Shown here one piece after another: positions 25,918 through 34,717 of a stretch of DNA of 35,970 nucleotides. Origin of the DNA: a virus. A model generated the notes under the pieces. It searched no databases. It saw only the letters and a list, made by a program, of their open reading frames with translations, and was not told the DNA's origin. The position numbers were made by a program, and so were the translations under genes. Every line of letters begins with the position of its first letter. Within the stretch, counting starts at the first letter, position 1. The DNA is taken from positions 1 through 35,970 of the IMG/VR virus record IMGVR_UViG_3300030390_002240. One strand, written 5' to 3'.

Positions 25918-25947
25918 AAAGAACCGAGGCCGAAGCCCCAGTTCTTT
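25918..25947 (-). terminator. Intrinsic terminator after the major capsid gene (UUCG tetraloop)
   Basis: On the coding strand the sequence is AAAGAAC-TGGGGC-TTCG-GCCTCG-GTTCTTT followed by TATTTAC. The 13-base-pair stem has only G-T wobbles as imperfections, is closed by C-UUCG-G, the most stable RNA tetraloop, and runs into a T-rich tract. It begins 11 bases after the capsid stop codon. It would end or reduce transcription and protect the 3' end of the abundant capsid message. Confidence 0.85.
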
Positions 25948-25958
25948 AGTTAAATATG

Positions 25959-27452
25959 TTATCTCTTTAATAACATAAAGTTGTTTGTAGCTTGAGAGAT
26001 TAAACATCTTTCTGATAGATAATTAACTTCCATTGCATCAAGGTCAGAAGTAACGTTTCCGCCAACTGAACCAGTAACCCAAGTTTTTAATCTTCTATTA
26101 TCAGTGTTTGAAGCTCTGTAACGAATATGTAGGAAAGGTCTTTTCATATTTTTCCCCATAGTTTGATCATAAACAGTAGTTACACCTGCAGGTACTAAAA
26201 GTCCGGAGATTTTAGAAAAACCTGGAGATAAACTAGCCATTGATCCGTAAGCCATTTTGTCATTTAAGTATTTCCAGTCAGTTTTGTAGAAGTCGTAAGA
26301 TCCACGTCTGAAACCAGAGAAACCTAAATTTAACGCCATGTCAGATGAGTTATCGAATAAACCATACCCAACGTTAGCAGCAGCAACTCCAGCACCAATA
26401 AATGATAACATGTTGTCAACGGATAAAGTTTCAGTTCTGTCTAAGTAAAGCATATTTTCTTCAATAGAACCTTCAAAGTCTAATTTAGCCACGATAGCGT
26501 CGATAGCATTCATGTCAGCTTGGTTATTTCCTGAAGTGTTAGCAGTGTTGAAAGTATCAAGAGAAACGTGTCCTCTATCTTCAATAGCTGCAAATAAACC
26601 TTCAGTACCAGCTTCAGCTTCATTTGAACCACCAGTTCCTAAAAGAGTATCTAACTGAGAACCTGTAGCTCTTACAGACTCTAACATAGACATTTCCATG
26701 TAGTCATTGAATCGAGCTCTAGTATCACCTTCAGCTTTTAAGTACCACATGTAACCATTTTGTCCTTCTTCACCAGTCACTTCTACCCATCCAATTTGAG
26801 AAACATCAGATCCGTTTACTTGGAATCTATCTCTTAGTATAATTGGCTTGTTAGAAAAAGACTTAAATGTAGGAGTCAAAGTAGCTCTGTCAGTTCCTAA
26901 AGTAGAACCTTTTGCATATTCAGAACCATAAACCATCACTCTAAATACAGAAGCTGTAGTATAAGTAGCTGCTCCAGATCCACTATCTAAAGTAGCTTGA
27001 GTGTAAGGTATTACAGTACGCTTTGTAGTAGTAGGTGCTGCAGTAACTAAACATTTAACTGTAGTTCCTACGTTTGTAGCAGTAGTACCATCAACAGTAC
27101 AGTATAGTAATACAGTATCGTTAATTCTGAACATTGCAGCGTCAGCAGCTGATGCAAACGTTAAGTTGTCGTCAGCGATGCTAGTACTTGCAGCAGTAGT
27201 AGCTGATAAGTGAAGTCTACCCTGCTCAGACCAAACTACTTGGTCAGCAGACATAGCTTCTTCAGCTCCTACCATTGATAAAAATCCTGATAACATTCTG
27301 TTACCATATCTTTCTACTTCAGCTTCGTAAAGCTCAGGTAGATATTGTTGTGCCCATCCAGTTGCAAAGTCTAAGTAATTATTAGCCAATGTTTGTTGAG
27401 TAGGCCCGGCGATAGCGTTTAAATTACCACCGGCTACGAATGATTGTGCCAT
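25959..27452 (-). CDS. Major capsid protein (497 aa)
   Basis: The N-terminus (about 14-85) reads AGPTQQTLANNYLDFATGWA ... YGNRMLSGFLSMVGAEEA ... QVVWSEQGRLHLS, which I recall from capsid proteins of Bacteroidota podoviruses including crAss-like phages. A Thr/Ala/Val-rich beta insert follows at about 85-180 and the rest is mixed helix and strand, with EEGQNGYMWYLKAEGDTRAR near 230 and a C-terminus ending SERCLISQATNNFMLLKR. The gene directly follows a probable scaffold gene and is followed by a strong terminator, both typical for the major capsid gene, and its length suits an HK97-fold capsid protein with an insertion. Similarity is from memory. Confidence 0.82.
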   Translation of the reverse strand: MAQSFVAGGNLNAIAGPTQQTLANNYLDFATGWAQQYLPELYEAEVERYGNRMLSGFLSMVGAEEAMSADQVVWSEQGRLHLSATTAASTSIADDNLTFASAADAAMFRINDTVLLYCTVDGTTATNVGTTVKCLVTAAPTTTKRTVIPYTQATLDSGSGAATYTTASVFRVMVYGSEYAKGSTLGTDRATLTPTFKSFSNKPIILRDRFQVNGSDVSQIGWVEVTGEEGQNGYMWYLKAEGDTRARFNDYMEMSMLESVRATGSQLDTLLGTGGSNEAEAGTEGLFAAIEDRGHVSLDTFNTANTSGNNQADMNAIDAIVAKLDFEGSIEENMLYLDRTETLSVDNMLSFIGAGVAAANVGYGLFDNSSDMALNLGFSGFRRGSYDFYKTDWKYLNDKMAYGSMASLSPGFSKISGLLVPAGVTTVYDQTMGKNMKRPFLHIRYRASNTDNRRLKTWVTGSVGGNVTSDLDAMEVNYLSERCLISQATNNFMLLKR

Positions 27453-27472
27453 TTTTTTATTGTTTTAAATTA

Positions 27473-28666
27473 TTATTTTTGTTTAAGTTTTAACTTAAAA
27501 TTAGAAGAGTTATCTCCAATCACTCTATATTTAACTTTACCAGACTCATTACTAAAAGTTTGTCTAGGGTTCATGTTAATGTTCTTAGCTTTTTCAATAC
27601 TAGTTTTAGTAGCATCTGCTTTGCCTTGTTCATAGAAATGATTTGCTATAGCATCAGCGTTCATAGCTGTAAATAAAGATTTGTGATACCCTTTCGCATC
27701 GCTCATAACACCGTCTTCGTTAAGAAACTTCTTAACAAAATTATTAATGTCACTTTGCGTTTGTTTAATCTCACCACCGTTTTTCACATTAAATCTGTAC
27801 TTTTTGTCACCGACACTATATTCAAAACCTTTGAACTCATCGTTGAAAACCTTTTCAGTTTTTTGTAAAAAAGTATTTTTTTGTTGTGATGCTACTTTTT
27901 GAGTCTCTTCTGACTCTTCGTTATATTTATTATAAAAATCTAAAGCTGTTTTTGCTTCAGGTGTTAACCTTGAGCCAGCTTTAATTTCCTCATAATATTT
28001 AGACTTTAACCCGTCTAAGTAGGTTTTAGCGTCGGCAACTTGCTCTTTTAACGCTATTTTTTTCTTTCTTTTATCTCTTTCAGAATCATCTTCAGATATA
28101 CTAAAGTCATCTTCAATTAAAAAGTTTATTTCTTCAGAAGTTAAATGAGATTTTGTTTGTTTGTAATATTCTTTTAATAAGTTATTTTCATCTAAACTAG
28201 AATAGTCTTGATTTAACCTAACGTAATCTTCTATATTACCACCGGTTTCTTCCATAAAGTCTACAACTTTTTTCAAGTTTTCAGGTAGAGCTTTTCCAGT
28301 TTCAGCAGATTCAATCATAGCTTCTTGAGCTTTTTCAGCTAAATTTTCAACTACTTCCTCCTTAACAGTATCTTCTTTTACTTCTTCAATAATTTCTTCT
28401 AATACTGGAGTTTCTTGTGCTTCAACTTCCGGTTGTACTTCTTCTTGTTTTTCTGTGGACTCGGCATTATTAGGCTCTGTAGCCACTCCCTCGTCGACAG
28501 GGTTATCTTCTTTAACTTCATTTTCTTGGTTTTTTGGTTTTGATAAATCTACTTTTATAACCTCATCATTGTTAAAATTTTTTAAGGTTGGTTTTTTTAT
28601 TTTTAATTTACCTGTTTCCTCAGGTGTTTGTGTAACCTGTTCGGTTACGTTTTCGTTTTCTGCCAT
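27473..28666 (-). CDS. Probable capsid scaffolding protein (397 aa)
   Basis: The first ~115 residues are strongly acidic and low in hydrophobics (many EE, VEAQE and EEIIEEVKED steps), the centre is helical and charged (about 180-290), and the C-terminus is basic (SGKVKYRVIGDNSSNFKLKLKQK). This acidic-to-basic, helical layout just upstream of the capsid gene is typical of T7 gp9- and P22 gp8-type scaffolds, where the basic C-terminus binds capsid subunits. No protease motif is seen, so a protease-scaffold fusion is unlikely. Family membership is not recognisable from sequence alone; composition and position carry the call. The leader is AT-rich and nearly duplicates that of the 271-residue gene. 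Confidence 0.72.
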   Translation of the reverse strand: MAENENVTEQVTQTPEETGKLKIKKPTLKNFNNDEVIKVDLSKPKNQENEVKEDNPVDEGVATEPNNAESTEKQEEVQPEVEAQETPVLEEIIEEVKEDTVKEEVVENLAEKAQEAMIESAETGKALPENLKKVVDFMEETGGNIEDYVRLNQDYSSLDENNLLKEYYKQTKSHLTSEEINFLIEDDFSISEDDSERDKRKKKIALKEQVADAKTYLDGLKSKYYEEIKAGSRLTPEAKTALDFYNKYNEESEETQKVASQQKNTFLQKTEKVFNDEFKGFEYSVGDKKYRFNVKNGGEIKQTQSDINNFVKKFLNEDGVMSDAKGYHKSLFTAMNADAIANHFYEQGKADATKTSIEKAKNINMNPRQTFSNESGKVKYRVIGDNSSNFKLKLKQK

Positions 28667-28696
28667 AATATAATATTATAAAATTAATAAAAATAA

Positions 28697-31120
28697 TTAA
28701 CTAGGGTCAAATTGCCCTAAATTAAAATCACCTCCTAAACTATCATTACCTGTAGACTCAAAGTTTTTAGCACCAGCATCGTTATTTCTTTGCTCTATCA
28801 TTTCACTTTGTTGAGTAGCTTGGATTTTTGTTCTTTGATCTTTACGATCTTCTTTCATGTTTTCGTTATTAGATTTAGCAGACACATCCATCTGTCTTAG
28901 CTTCATGTTCATTTGAAACTCTAATTCCATTAACTCTTTTTTATACTTAACCTCTGTCTCTTGTTGCATCATTTTTAACTGAGATTTAGTTTGCTCTAAT
29001 TGAGCTTCCATCTGCATTGCAGCTTGATTTTTTTGCATTTCAGCTTGAGCTGCAGCTTGAGCCGCTTGCTGGTTTGTTTGAGACTGCATCTGCATATTTC
29101 TCTCTTGTGTTTGCTGATCTTTTTCTTGTTTCTTTTTTCTACGTATTTTTAGTAATTGGTTTGCTAACTTTACATTTTTAATTTCTCTAAGATCAATAGC
29201 GTCTTCTAGTTCTATACTTTGCTGTTGTAAAGCCATTTGTATATTATTTTCAAGCACTGCTTTCTCTTCTTCGTCAGGAGTTAGTTCTATAAATATACCA
29301 AAGTCGTATAAATGTAATTCTTTTAACTCTTCAAGTATACCAACATTGTGAGCACCTATAGCTTGTACAAAAGCATCTTTAGTTGGAGAGTACTCAATAA
29401 CGTCAGATATTCTTAATGATAATGCTTCTGCAGTTTCGGCTGTTAAAAATAAACCTGATTGCAGTATATGCCTTGTTGCTGTATTACTATTTGCTGCAGC
29501 TAATTTTTGCACGCCTACTAAAGCGTTTTTATCTGGCATGCTACCATCTCTAGCTTCGTTTAATCCGGTTACATCTCTTATCATTTGTAAATAATAATTG
29601 TAAGTTTGAATTAAACTTTGCATTTTAGCACCACCGTTTCCACTAGCTATTTCTTGAATAGGAACTTTACCTGGGTTCATATCACCATCAGCAGTCATTG
29701 ATCTACCTATAATACTACCCGTTTGGAAAAACATGTTTAAAGCTTCTTGTGGGTTGTAATTTGTTCCGTTACCTAAATCTATTTCAGCAAGACCGTCAGC
29801 ATCTAAGTATATACCATCTGGAACTAACCTAGACATTACTTGTTGTAGCTTTAAGTGAGTAAGTTGAATCATGTCAGCAAAACTAGTTATTCTACTAACT
29901 AGACTTTCAATCTTACCTTTGTACATACGTGGAGCTACAATGCTGTAGTTGGTTTTTACTTTAGTATAATTACTTTTAGGTCTTAGCATGTTTTCTGCTA
30001 AACTCCAGTGTAATAATTTAGAAGTCCCTAACACCATAGCACCTTCGTATAAAACTTCTATAGCTGTTGAAAGCTTTTGAAAATCTCCTTCTAAGTCTTT
30101 AGGTGGATCAAATTTATCAGTTTTTAATATAGCTTTTTCCCCTCCTGTACCTGTTTGTTTTACTTTGTATACTTCGTGGTTATAAGTTTTAAAGTTAAAA
30201 TATAAAACTTGTATTTTGTTTGGGTCAAACTCAGCGCCAGCTCCATAACCACTTTCTCTATTACTGTTTTGATAAGATTTACTAGAAATAATATTTTCAA
30301 GTTCTTCTTGTGTTAAGTCAGGAAATTGTTTAATTAGCTCGCTAATCGCTATTGTTTTTACTTCACCAACATAATATATGTCTTCAAAATACGGTGACTC
30401 AGTATAAGAGTAAACTAGTTTTGCAGGGTCTACGTGATCAATTGTTATACCTTCAGACTCATTGTAACAAGTTTTTGTAGCACCAATACCTAAAACAGCA
30501 AGATCATAATAAAATTGCTTTTTAATCAACTCATACCTATTACCTTCCATCAAAACATTTATAGCTTGTTCTTCAGCAATTTCTATTTCTTGTTTGTAAG
30601 TTAGTTGCATATGCAGGTCCAACTCTTCTTTACTTTGCGGAAGTTCTTGAACAGAAGATCTTTTAACGTTTATATTAAAGTTTTGCTCTATTTGATCATT
30701 AAAATCTTTAGCAGCCATATCTGTAAGTATGTCTTGCATGTATTTAGATCTTTTTTCTATACCCATAGGGTCTTGAGAATAAGCTTTAACATCATATGTT
30801 CTTTCTGATATACCATTAACTACAATATCTACAAACTTAGGTATAATAGGTACTGGCTTCCAGTCTAAGTTTAAATATGATAAATCACCATTAATAGATA
30901 ATTCATCTTTGTACTTTTGAATTGATTGTTCTCCTCTAGCATAGCTTTTAAGTTTGTGGTATTCAACTTTGTTTGCAGCAAACTTATTAGCACCACCAGA
31001 GCTATTAAACCATTCTCTCTGAATAGCTTCACCTACTTGTAAGCCATACTCAGCAGATGCTTTTTCAGCATCGCTAACTGTTTGACTTGGAAAATAATCT
31101 TTTATAACTGACTCAGCCAT
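28697..31120 (-). CDS. Portal protein (807 aa)
   Basis: The large portal body includes RGEQSIQKYKDEL, SYLNLDWKPVPIIPKFVDIV (about 85-105) and later VDPAKLVYSYTESPYFEDIYY, a pattern of portals from Bacteroidota podoviruses (from memory). Beyond about residue 657 comes a ~150-residue basic then Gln/Met-rich coiled-coil tail (QTNQQAAQAAAQAEMQ, LEQTKSQLKMMQQETEVKYKK), ending in an acidic Gly/Asp tip (GGDFNLGQFDPS). It starts 2 bases after the terminase stop, the classic terminase-portal-scaffold-capsid order. As a dodecamer it would form the DNA channel; the coiled tail would project as a barrel into the capsid, as in P22 gp1. Confidence 0.85.
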   Translation of the reverse strand: MAESVIKDYFPSQTVSDAEKASAEYGLQVGEAIQREWFNSSGGANKFAANKVEYHKLKSYARGEQSIQKYKDELSINGDLSYLNLDWKPVPIIPKFVDIVVNGISERTYDVKAYSQDPMGIEKRSKYMQDILTDMAAKDFNDQIEQNFNINVKRSSVQELPQSKEELDLHMQLTYKQEIEIAEEQAINVLMEGNRYELIKKQFYYDLAVLGIGATKTCYNESEGITIDHVDPAKLVYSYTESPYFEDIYYVGEVKTIAISELIKQFPDLTQEELENIISSKSYQNSNRESGYGAGAEFDPNKIQVLYFNFKTYNHEVYKVKQTGTGGEKAILKTDKFDPPKDLEGDFQKLSTAIEVLYEGAMVLGTSKLLHWSLAENMLRPKSNYTKVKTNYSIVAPRMYKGKIESLVSRITSFADMIQLTHLKLQQVMSRLVPDGIYLDADGLAEIDLGNGTNYNPQEALNMFFQTGSIIGRSMTADGDMNPGKVPIQEIASGNGGAKMQSLIQTYNYYLQMIRDVTGLNEARDGSMPDKNALVGVQKLAAANSNTATRHILQSGLFLTAETAEALSLRISDVIEYSPTKDAFVQAIGAHNVGILEELKELHLYDFGIFIELTPDEEEKAVLENNIQMALQQQSIELEDAIDLREIKNVKLANQLLKIRRKKKQEKDQQTQERNMQMQSQTNQQAAQAAAQAEMQKNQAAMQMEAQLEQTKSQLKMMQQETEVKYKKELMELEFQMNMKLRQMDVSAKSNNENMKEDRKDQRTKIQATQQSEMIEQRNNDAGAKNFESTGNDSLGGDFNLGQFDPS

Positions 31121-31122
31121 AT

Positions 31123-33339
31123 TTATTCTTTAATTAATTTAGATGCGTTACCGTCATTAGAATATCTAGCAATGCTTATGTTTAGTTTTGGTTTTACTAT
31201 TTGAGCGTGTGGTGTGTATAAATGTCTGTTGTTTGCCATTATAGCTAAACCAGAGCTTATTGATGCATCATGCTTTGTTCTTTTATTTATATCAAACTTA
31301 GCCCAATCGTTTAGTAGTTCGTTAAAATAACAATTACCAAACTGTCCTTCTTTGTCTAACCCTACGTGGCTTTGTATGTACATTTCTATAGCCGCCGCGT
31401 GAGCTTGTTTTATGTCTTCACTTGAGTTTGGTATTCCACCAACCTCTTTTTCAGCTATAGAAAGTTTATTCCATTTCTTGTCAGGTCTGTTCATACTATA
31501 ACCTCTATAACCTCTTCTTTTTAAATAGTACAGTAAGCGTGGTTTATTGTTCTCTGCGAGTATAGGCATCCCGTAAAATACTAACGCCATTAGAACGTCT
31601 TCAAAGAATATCTCTGCAGTTTGTGGTCTAGCTAAGTACTCTAAGAAAAATGTATTAGCTGGTGCATCTTCCATACTAAACTTCGTTAAACCGTGTAAAG
31701 CACCTTTTGAACCTATACCATCAACAGTTCCTGATATGTCATAACTATCACAACCAAAAGCACCCATGTGTTCGTTACCAGGCCATTTAATACCGTTTTT
31801 AATTACAACCTTGTTTTGTATATTTGTTGGTGGCACCCAGCTTACTTTAAATCTACCCTTTGGATCTGGATAAAATATTACTTTAGAGTCTTTAACACCG
31901 TTAACCCATTGAAAGTTACCTGTTGAAATACCTAAGGTTCTAGACATTTCCTCGTTGTAATCTATTTGTTCGTATAGTTTAACCAAGTTAAATATACTGT
32001 TTTTTGTTTCATCTCTAAACGCGTGTTCTGTAGTTCTTGGAAACTGTCTATAAAATTCGTTTAACGCATCTTGATCACCTTTTAAACCATCAGCTTCATT
32101 TTGCCAGTTTTCTACAACACCTATATCTATTAACTCTCCGTGTGGGTCGAAGACTTCATGATCCGGAGTATTGAAGACTGGGCTTCCGTGCTCATCAATA
32201 AATCCTTCGTAGTTCCACTCCATTGGGATAAAAAGAGAATATAAACCAGACGCTGTCTGTCCGTTTCTATTTCGCTTAGTAACATCAGATGCTCCATATA
32301 ATTTTTTAAAGTTATCACCTCCTTTGTCTAATGCGTTAGATGTTGATCCCATCATACACTTACCTATAATTCTACTACCTAACCTTAAACACGTTTTTGT
32401 AACTCGCCAGTTATTTAAAATATTATCAGGTCTTTCCCATTTACCACTTTCATCATGTACTAACAGTTGAAGTTTTTCTCCGTCATAACTGTTATCACCT
32501 GTATTTTTCCAATCAATAGTAGTATCAAGTCCAGCCAAGTCTTCCTGCTTCTCATTAGCAGTAATTTTTTTACGCGTGAACTTACTTGCAGGAACCCTAT
32601 AAGCAAGCTCAGACTTAGGCCTGTCCATACCGTCTTGAATCGGTTTAAAAAAGAACGGATAGTTAACCGATATTGGAACCACCTTGTCTGTAAACATTTT
32701 TTTAGCATCTGCTCCTGTTTTAGATAACACGCCAAATCTAGCGTCACTTGATATTGTAGCTTGGTTAACTGTTTCAGCTGATGACATAAAAGAAAAACCA
32801 GATCGTCTGTTTTTAAGGTAACACATACCATAACATCTTTTATCTGCTTTGCATGCTTCCCAAAATATATAAAATAATCTATTAGCTTCTCTAAAGTCTG
32901 GCGCGCCTACATCAATCTTACTCCACTGTAAGTACATGTAGTGTGTACCTGTTATATATGTTGGTGTTCCATTGTTATTAAACCAGAAACCTTCTTCTCT
33001 ACGTTTAAACTCTTCATCTATATAATCAAACCAACTTGATTTTTTTTCTTCAGGATAACTACGCCAGTCAAATATATTTTTAAGTCTACTTAATTCTTTT
33101 GGATATTCAAACTGTTTCCACTTTTTTTCTTTGTTAACGTATATATCTTTTGGTTGTTTTGGTAATGCTATCTGAAAGTTTTGTATTTCAATAATTTCAC
33201 CGATTTGACCATTTCTTGATATAACTACAATATTATGTTCTTTATTGTAACCATACGTCCACTTGTTAGTTTTATTAAGTCTGTTTATAGTAGTCTTTTT
33301 TATAGGTTCAACTACTTTAAATAAATTTTGCTCGTACAT
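31123..33339 (-). CDS. terL: Terminase large subunit (738 aa)
   Basis: The ATPase half has a deviant Walker A, K176-NRRS-G181-F-S183, that aligns with the lambda gpA form KSARVGYSK (lysine at the start, none before the Ser). Walker B is LLVHDE (D296, E297) and motif III is GSTSN (331-335). The nuclease half has candidate acidic residues D531/D534 (FGCDSYD), E596 and D691 (TKHDASISSG), the RNase H-like set. GTPTYITGTHYMYLQW and NRRSGFSFMSS are familiar to me from Bacteroidota phage terminases. The start codon overlaps the stop of the 91-residue gene by one base (TAATG). It drives ATP-dependent DNA packaging and cuts concatemers. Confidence 0.93.
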   Translation of the reverse strand: MYEQNLFKVVEPIKKTTINRLNKTNKWTYGYNKEHNIVVISRNGQIGEIIEIQNFQIALPKQPKDIYVNKEKKWKQFEYPKELSRLKNIFDWRSYPEEKKSSWFDYIDEEFKRREEGFWFNNNGTPTYITGTHYMYLQWSKIDVGAPDFREANRLFYIFWEACKADKRCYGMCYLKNRRSGFSFMSSAETVNQATISSDARFGVLSKTGADAKKMFTDKVVPISVNYPFFFKPIQDGMDRPKSELAYRVPASKFTRKKITANEKQEDLAGLDTTIDWKNTGDNSYDGEKLQLLVHDESGKWERPDNILNNWRVTKTCLRLGSRIIGKCMMGSTSNALDKGGDNFKKLYGASDVTKRNRNGQTASGLYSLFIPMEWNYEGFIDEHGSPVFNTPDHEVFDPHGELIDIGVVENWQNEADGLKGDQDALNEFYRQFPRTTEHAFRDETKNSIFNLVKLYEQIDYNEEMSRTLGISTGNFQWVNGVKDSKVIFYPDPKGRFKVSWVPPTNIQNKVVIKNGIKWPGNEHMGAFGCDSYDISGTVDGIGSKGALHGLTKFSMEDAPANTFFLEYLARPQTAEIFFEDVLMALVFYGMPILAENNKPRLLYYLKRRGYRGYSMNRPDKKWNKLSIAEKEVGGIPNSSEDIKQAHAAAIEMYIQSHVGLDKEGQFGNCYFNELLNDWAKFDINKRTKHDASISSGLAIMANNRHLYTPHAQIVKPKLNISIARYSNDGNASKLIKE

Positions 33340-33614
33340 TACTTAGATCTACCTTCTGCAAAACCTTTAAAAACTTTTGGCTTATCTTGTTCTGTTTCTT
33401 TACCTTGAAGCAAGTTGTCTTCTTCTTGTATTCTGTTAAGTATTTCAAATGCATCAAATATGGCTAGCTTTTTAGTTGCTGCAGCATTTTTTAATCTGTC
33501 AGCAGATATATCATCGTCAGAATCTACAATATCTTCTTTAGCAACTTTAATAAGCTCTTCAACAGCTCTATGCCCAGCTTGGATTATACGTTTCTTCGTT
33601 TCCTTGATATTCAT
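33339..33614 (-). CDS. Probable terminase small subunit (91 aa)
   Basis: A small charged helical protein (ETKKRIIQAGHRAVEELIKV, DDDISADRLKNAAATKKLAI, FDAFEILNRIQEEDNLL) with a basic C-terminal tail (KVFKGFAEGRSK). It directly precedes the large subunit, with TAATG coupling, the usual place of the small subunit that recognises phage DNA and regulates the motor. It overlaps the previous gene by 47 bases; the start at 33614 was kept because the conserved-looking helix begins there, but a later start is possible. A different helical adaptor is the alternative. Confidence 0.65.
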   Translation of the reverse strand: MNIKETKKRIIQAGHRAVEELIKVAKEDIVDSDDDISADRLKNAAATKKLAIFDAFEILNRIQEEDNLLQGKETEQDKPKVFKGFAEGRSK

Positions 33615-34149
33615 ATTTAATTATAATTTTATTTGATTTTACTCTATAAAGCCTTTGTCCGTCAATAACAAACTCATATTTACCTACAGCTTTAAACTGT
33701 ACTAAGCTATTTTTTTCAACAGTACCGTCGGAGTAAACAACAATACCTTGTAACTTTTCACTTCCTTTGTAAAGTAATTTGTTATCTTGTTTTAATGGTT
33801 GTATAAAACAATAACCTTCTAAAGCTTTCCAACCACTACCATTATTATACGCAAATATTTGATCTTCATTTAATATATAAGCATCTTTGTTAAAATAACT
33901 TCCGCTATTTTTTTCAATGCCATATTGGTTGTGCCATCTTCTAAATACATTGTGATGAACTATAACTGTGTCTCCAACCTTTATGTTTGTCAGTTTAGCT
34001 ATTGGTACAGCTTTAACAATAGCTTCTCTGTTTGTAAATTGATGGTGAGATACCTCAGTATTTAATATAAGTTCTTTATCACCAACTTTTTTTATATTAT
34101 TATATCTTTCACCTTTTGGTTTTACAACAAAAGTGTAAATACCTCTCAT
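33568..34149 (-). CDS. Tandem GroES-like (co-chaperonin) protein (193 aa)
   Basis: Two GroES-like halves can be seen. Half 1 (about 3-104) has GIYTFVVKPKGER, then AIVKAVP...IKVGDTVIVHHNVF, and ends YILNEDQIFAY. Half 2 (about 112-178) has GYCFIQPL, then GIVVYSDG...SLVQFKAVGKYEFVIDG, and ends QRLYRVKSNKIII. Each follows the family order of an initial (V/I)xP strand, a G(x)V strand, a VGD or charged turn, then a final ILxxDI-type strand. Phage co-chaperonins such as T4 gp31 help the host chaperonin fold capsid protein, which suits a gene just upstream of the head block. The first half has an extra insert (RRWHNQYGIEKNSG). GroES membership is by pattern, not by search. Confidence 0.55.
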   Translation of the reverse strand: MRGIYTFVVKPKGERYNNIKKVGDKELILNTEVSHHQFTNREAIVKAVPIAKLTNIKVGDTVIVHHNVFRRWHNQYGIEKNSGSYFNKDAYILNEDQIFAYNNGSGWKALEGYCFIQPLKQDNKLLYKGSEKLQGIVVYSDGTVEKNSLVQFKAVGKYEFVIDGQRLYRVKSNKIIIKYEYQGNEETYNPSWA

Positions 34150-34373
34150 TACTTATACTCTAAGTTATACTCTACGGATATAGCCATGTTTTTATTAAAG
34201 TCTTTCCACGGTATAACTTCTCTGCCTTTTTTAATATATATAGAATACTTGTTTTTTTCTTCTAATATATCGCAGATAGTATGACCACCATACACTTCTT
34301 GCCCAACGGCATAGTGCATGGCGTCATTTTTATAATCTTTTCCTATAGATATTTTACGAATCAGCTTGTTCAT
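34149..34373 (-). CDS. Conserved small protein of unknown function (74 aa)
   Basis: The sequence MNKLIRKISIGKDYKNDAMHYAVGQEVYGGHTICDI and its continuation look like a small beta-rich fold. Its start overlaps the end of the 94-residue gene by 20 bases and its stop overlaps the GroES-like start by one base (TAATG), so it belongs to the same translationally coupled string. I recall similar small proteins in marine phages near the terminase genes, but no function is known to me. Confidence 0.6.
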   Translation of the reverse strand: MNKLIRKISIGKDYKNDAMHYAVGQEVYGGHTICDILEEKNKYSIYIKKGREVIPWKDFNKNMAISVEYNLEYK

Positions 34374-34638
34374 CTTTGTATTTTAAGTCTCCTGTTCTCA
34401 CATCAATATCAGCGTCTCCATAAGTATCTTGTAATTTAGCTTGCATAATTCTTACTTGGTCTTGATGACCAGCTAGTTTATGTAACAAATCGTGCTCTGC
34501 AGCTCTTGTTCTACCTATGTTTAGGTGTAAGTTATCTATTTGTTTTACTAAATTTTGCAAATCACTTAGTTCTTGTTCTTGCAGTTTTTCTGCTTTTACT
34601 TTAAGGTCTTTAACCTTAGGTGTTTTTCTTTTTGCCAT
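34354..34638 (-). CDS. Small coiled-coil protein of unknown function (94 aa)
   Basis: The basic start (MAKRKTPKVKDLKVKAEK) is followed by a Leu/Gln-rich helix with heptad-like spacing (about 18-70: LQEQELSDLQNLVKQIDNL) and a short acidic tail (DIDVRTGDLKYKDEQADS). It has no enzyme motif. It is the first gene after the 72-base AT-rich gap, which makes it a candidate for the start of the packaging/head transcription unit, although no clear promoter was found. Confidence 0.6.
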   Translation of the reverse strand: MAKRKTPKVKDLKVKAEKLQEQELSDLQNLVKQIDNLHLNIGRTRAAEHDLLHKLAGHQDQVRIMQAKLQDTYGDADIDVRTGDLKYKDEQADS

Positions 34639-34691
34639 TTTATTTAATTTAAGTTAATTTTATTGTTATTTATCTATTTATAATATCACAT

Positions 34692-34717
34692 AAAATAGTG
34701 AATAATTACACTATTCT
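34692..34717. other. AT-rich inverted repeat overlapping the stop of the 78-residue gene
   Basis: AAAATAGTG and CACTATTCT flank an 8-base loop (9 pairs with one wobble), within the 72-base gap 34639-34710 and reaching into the preceding stop codon. It is AT-rich and not followed by a clear T tract beyond the stem, so it is at best a weak terminator. The rest of the gap is AT-rich sequence in which I find no promoter. Confidence 0.35.

Noticed and set aside
32460-32831. Minus-strand 123-residue frame (and 32130-32318) inside the terminase gene
   Set aside because: These are other frames of the terminase, which has continuous motif support across the region.
34692-34717. AT-rich inverted repeat as a terminator
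   Set aside because: The stem is weak and there is no separate T tract; it is listed only as an inverted repeat.
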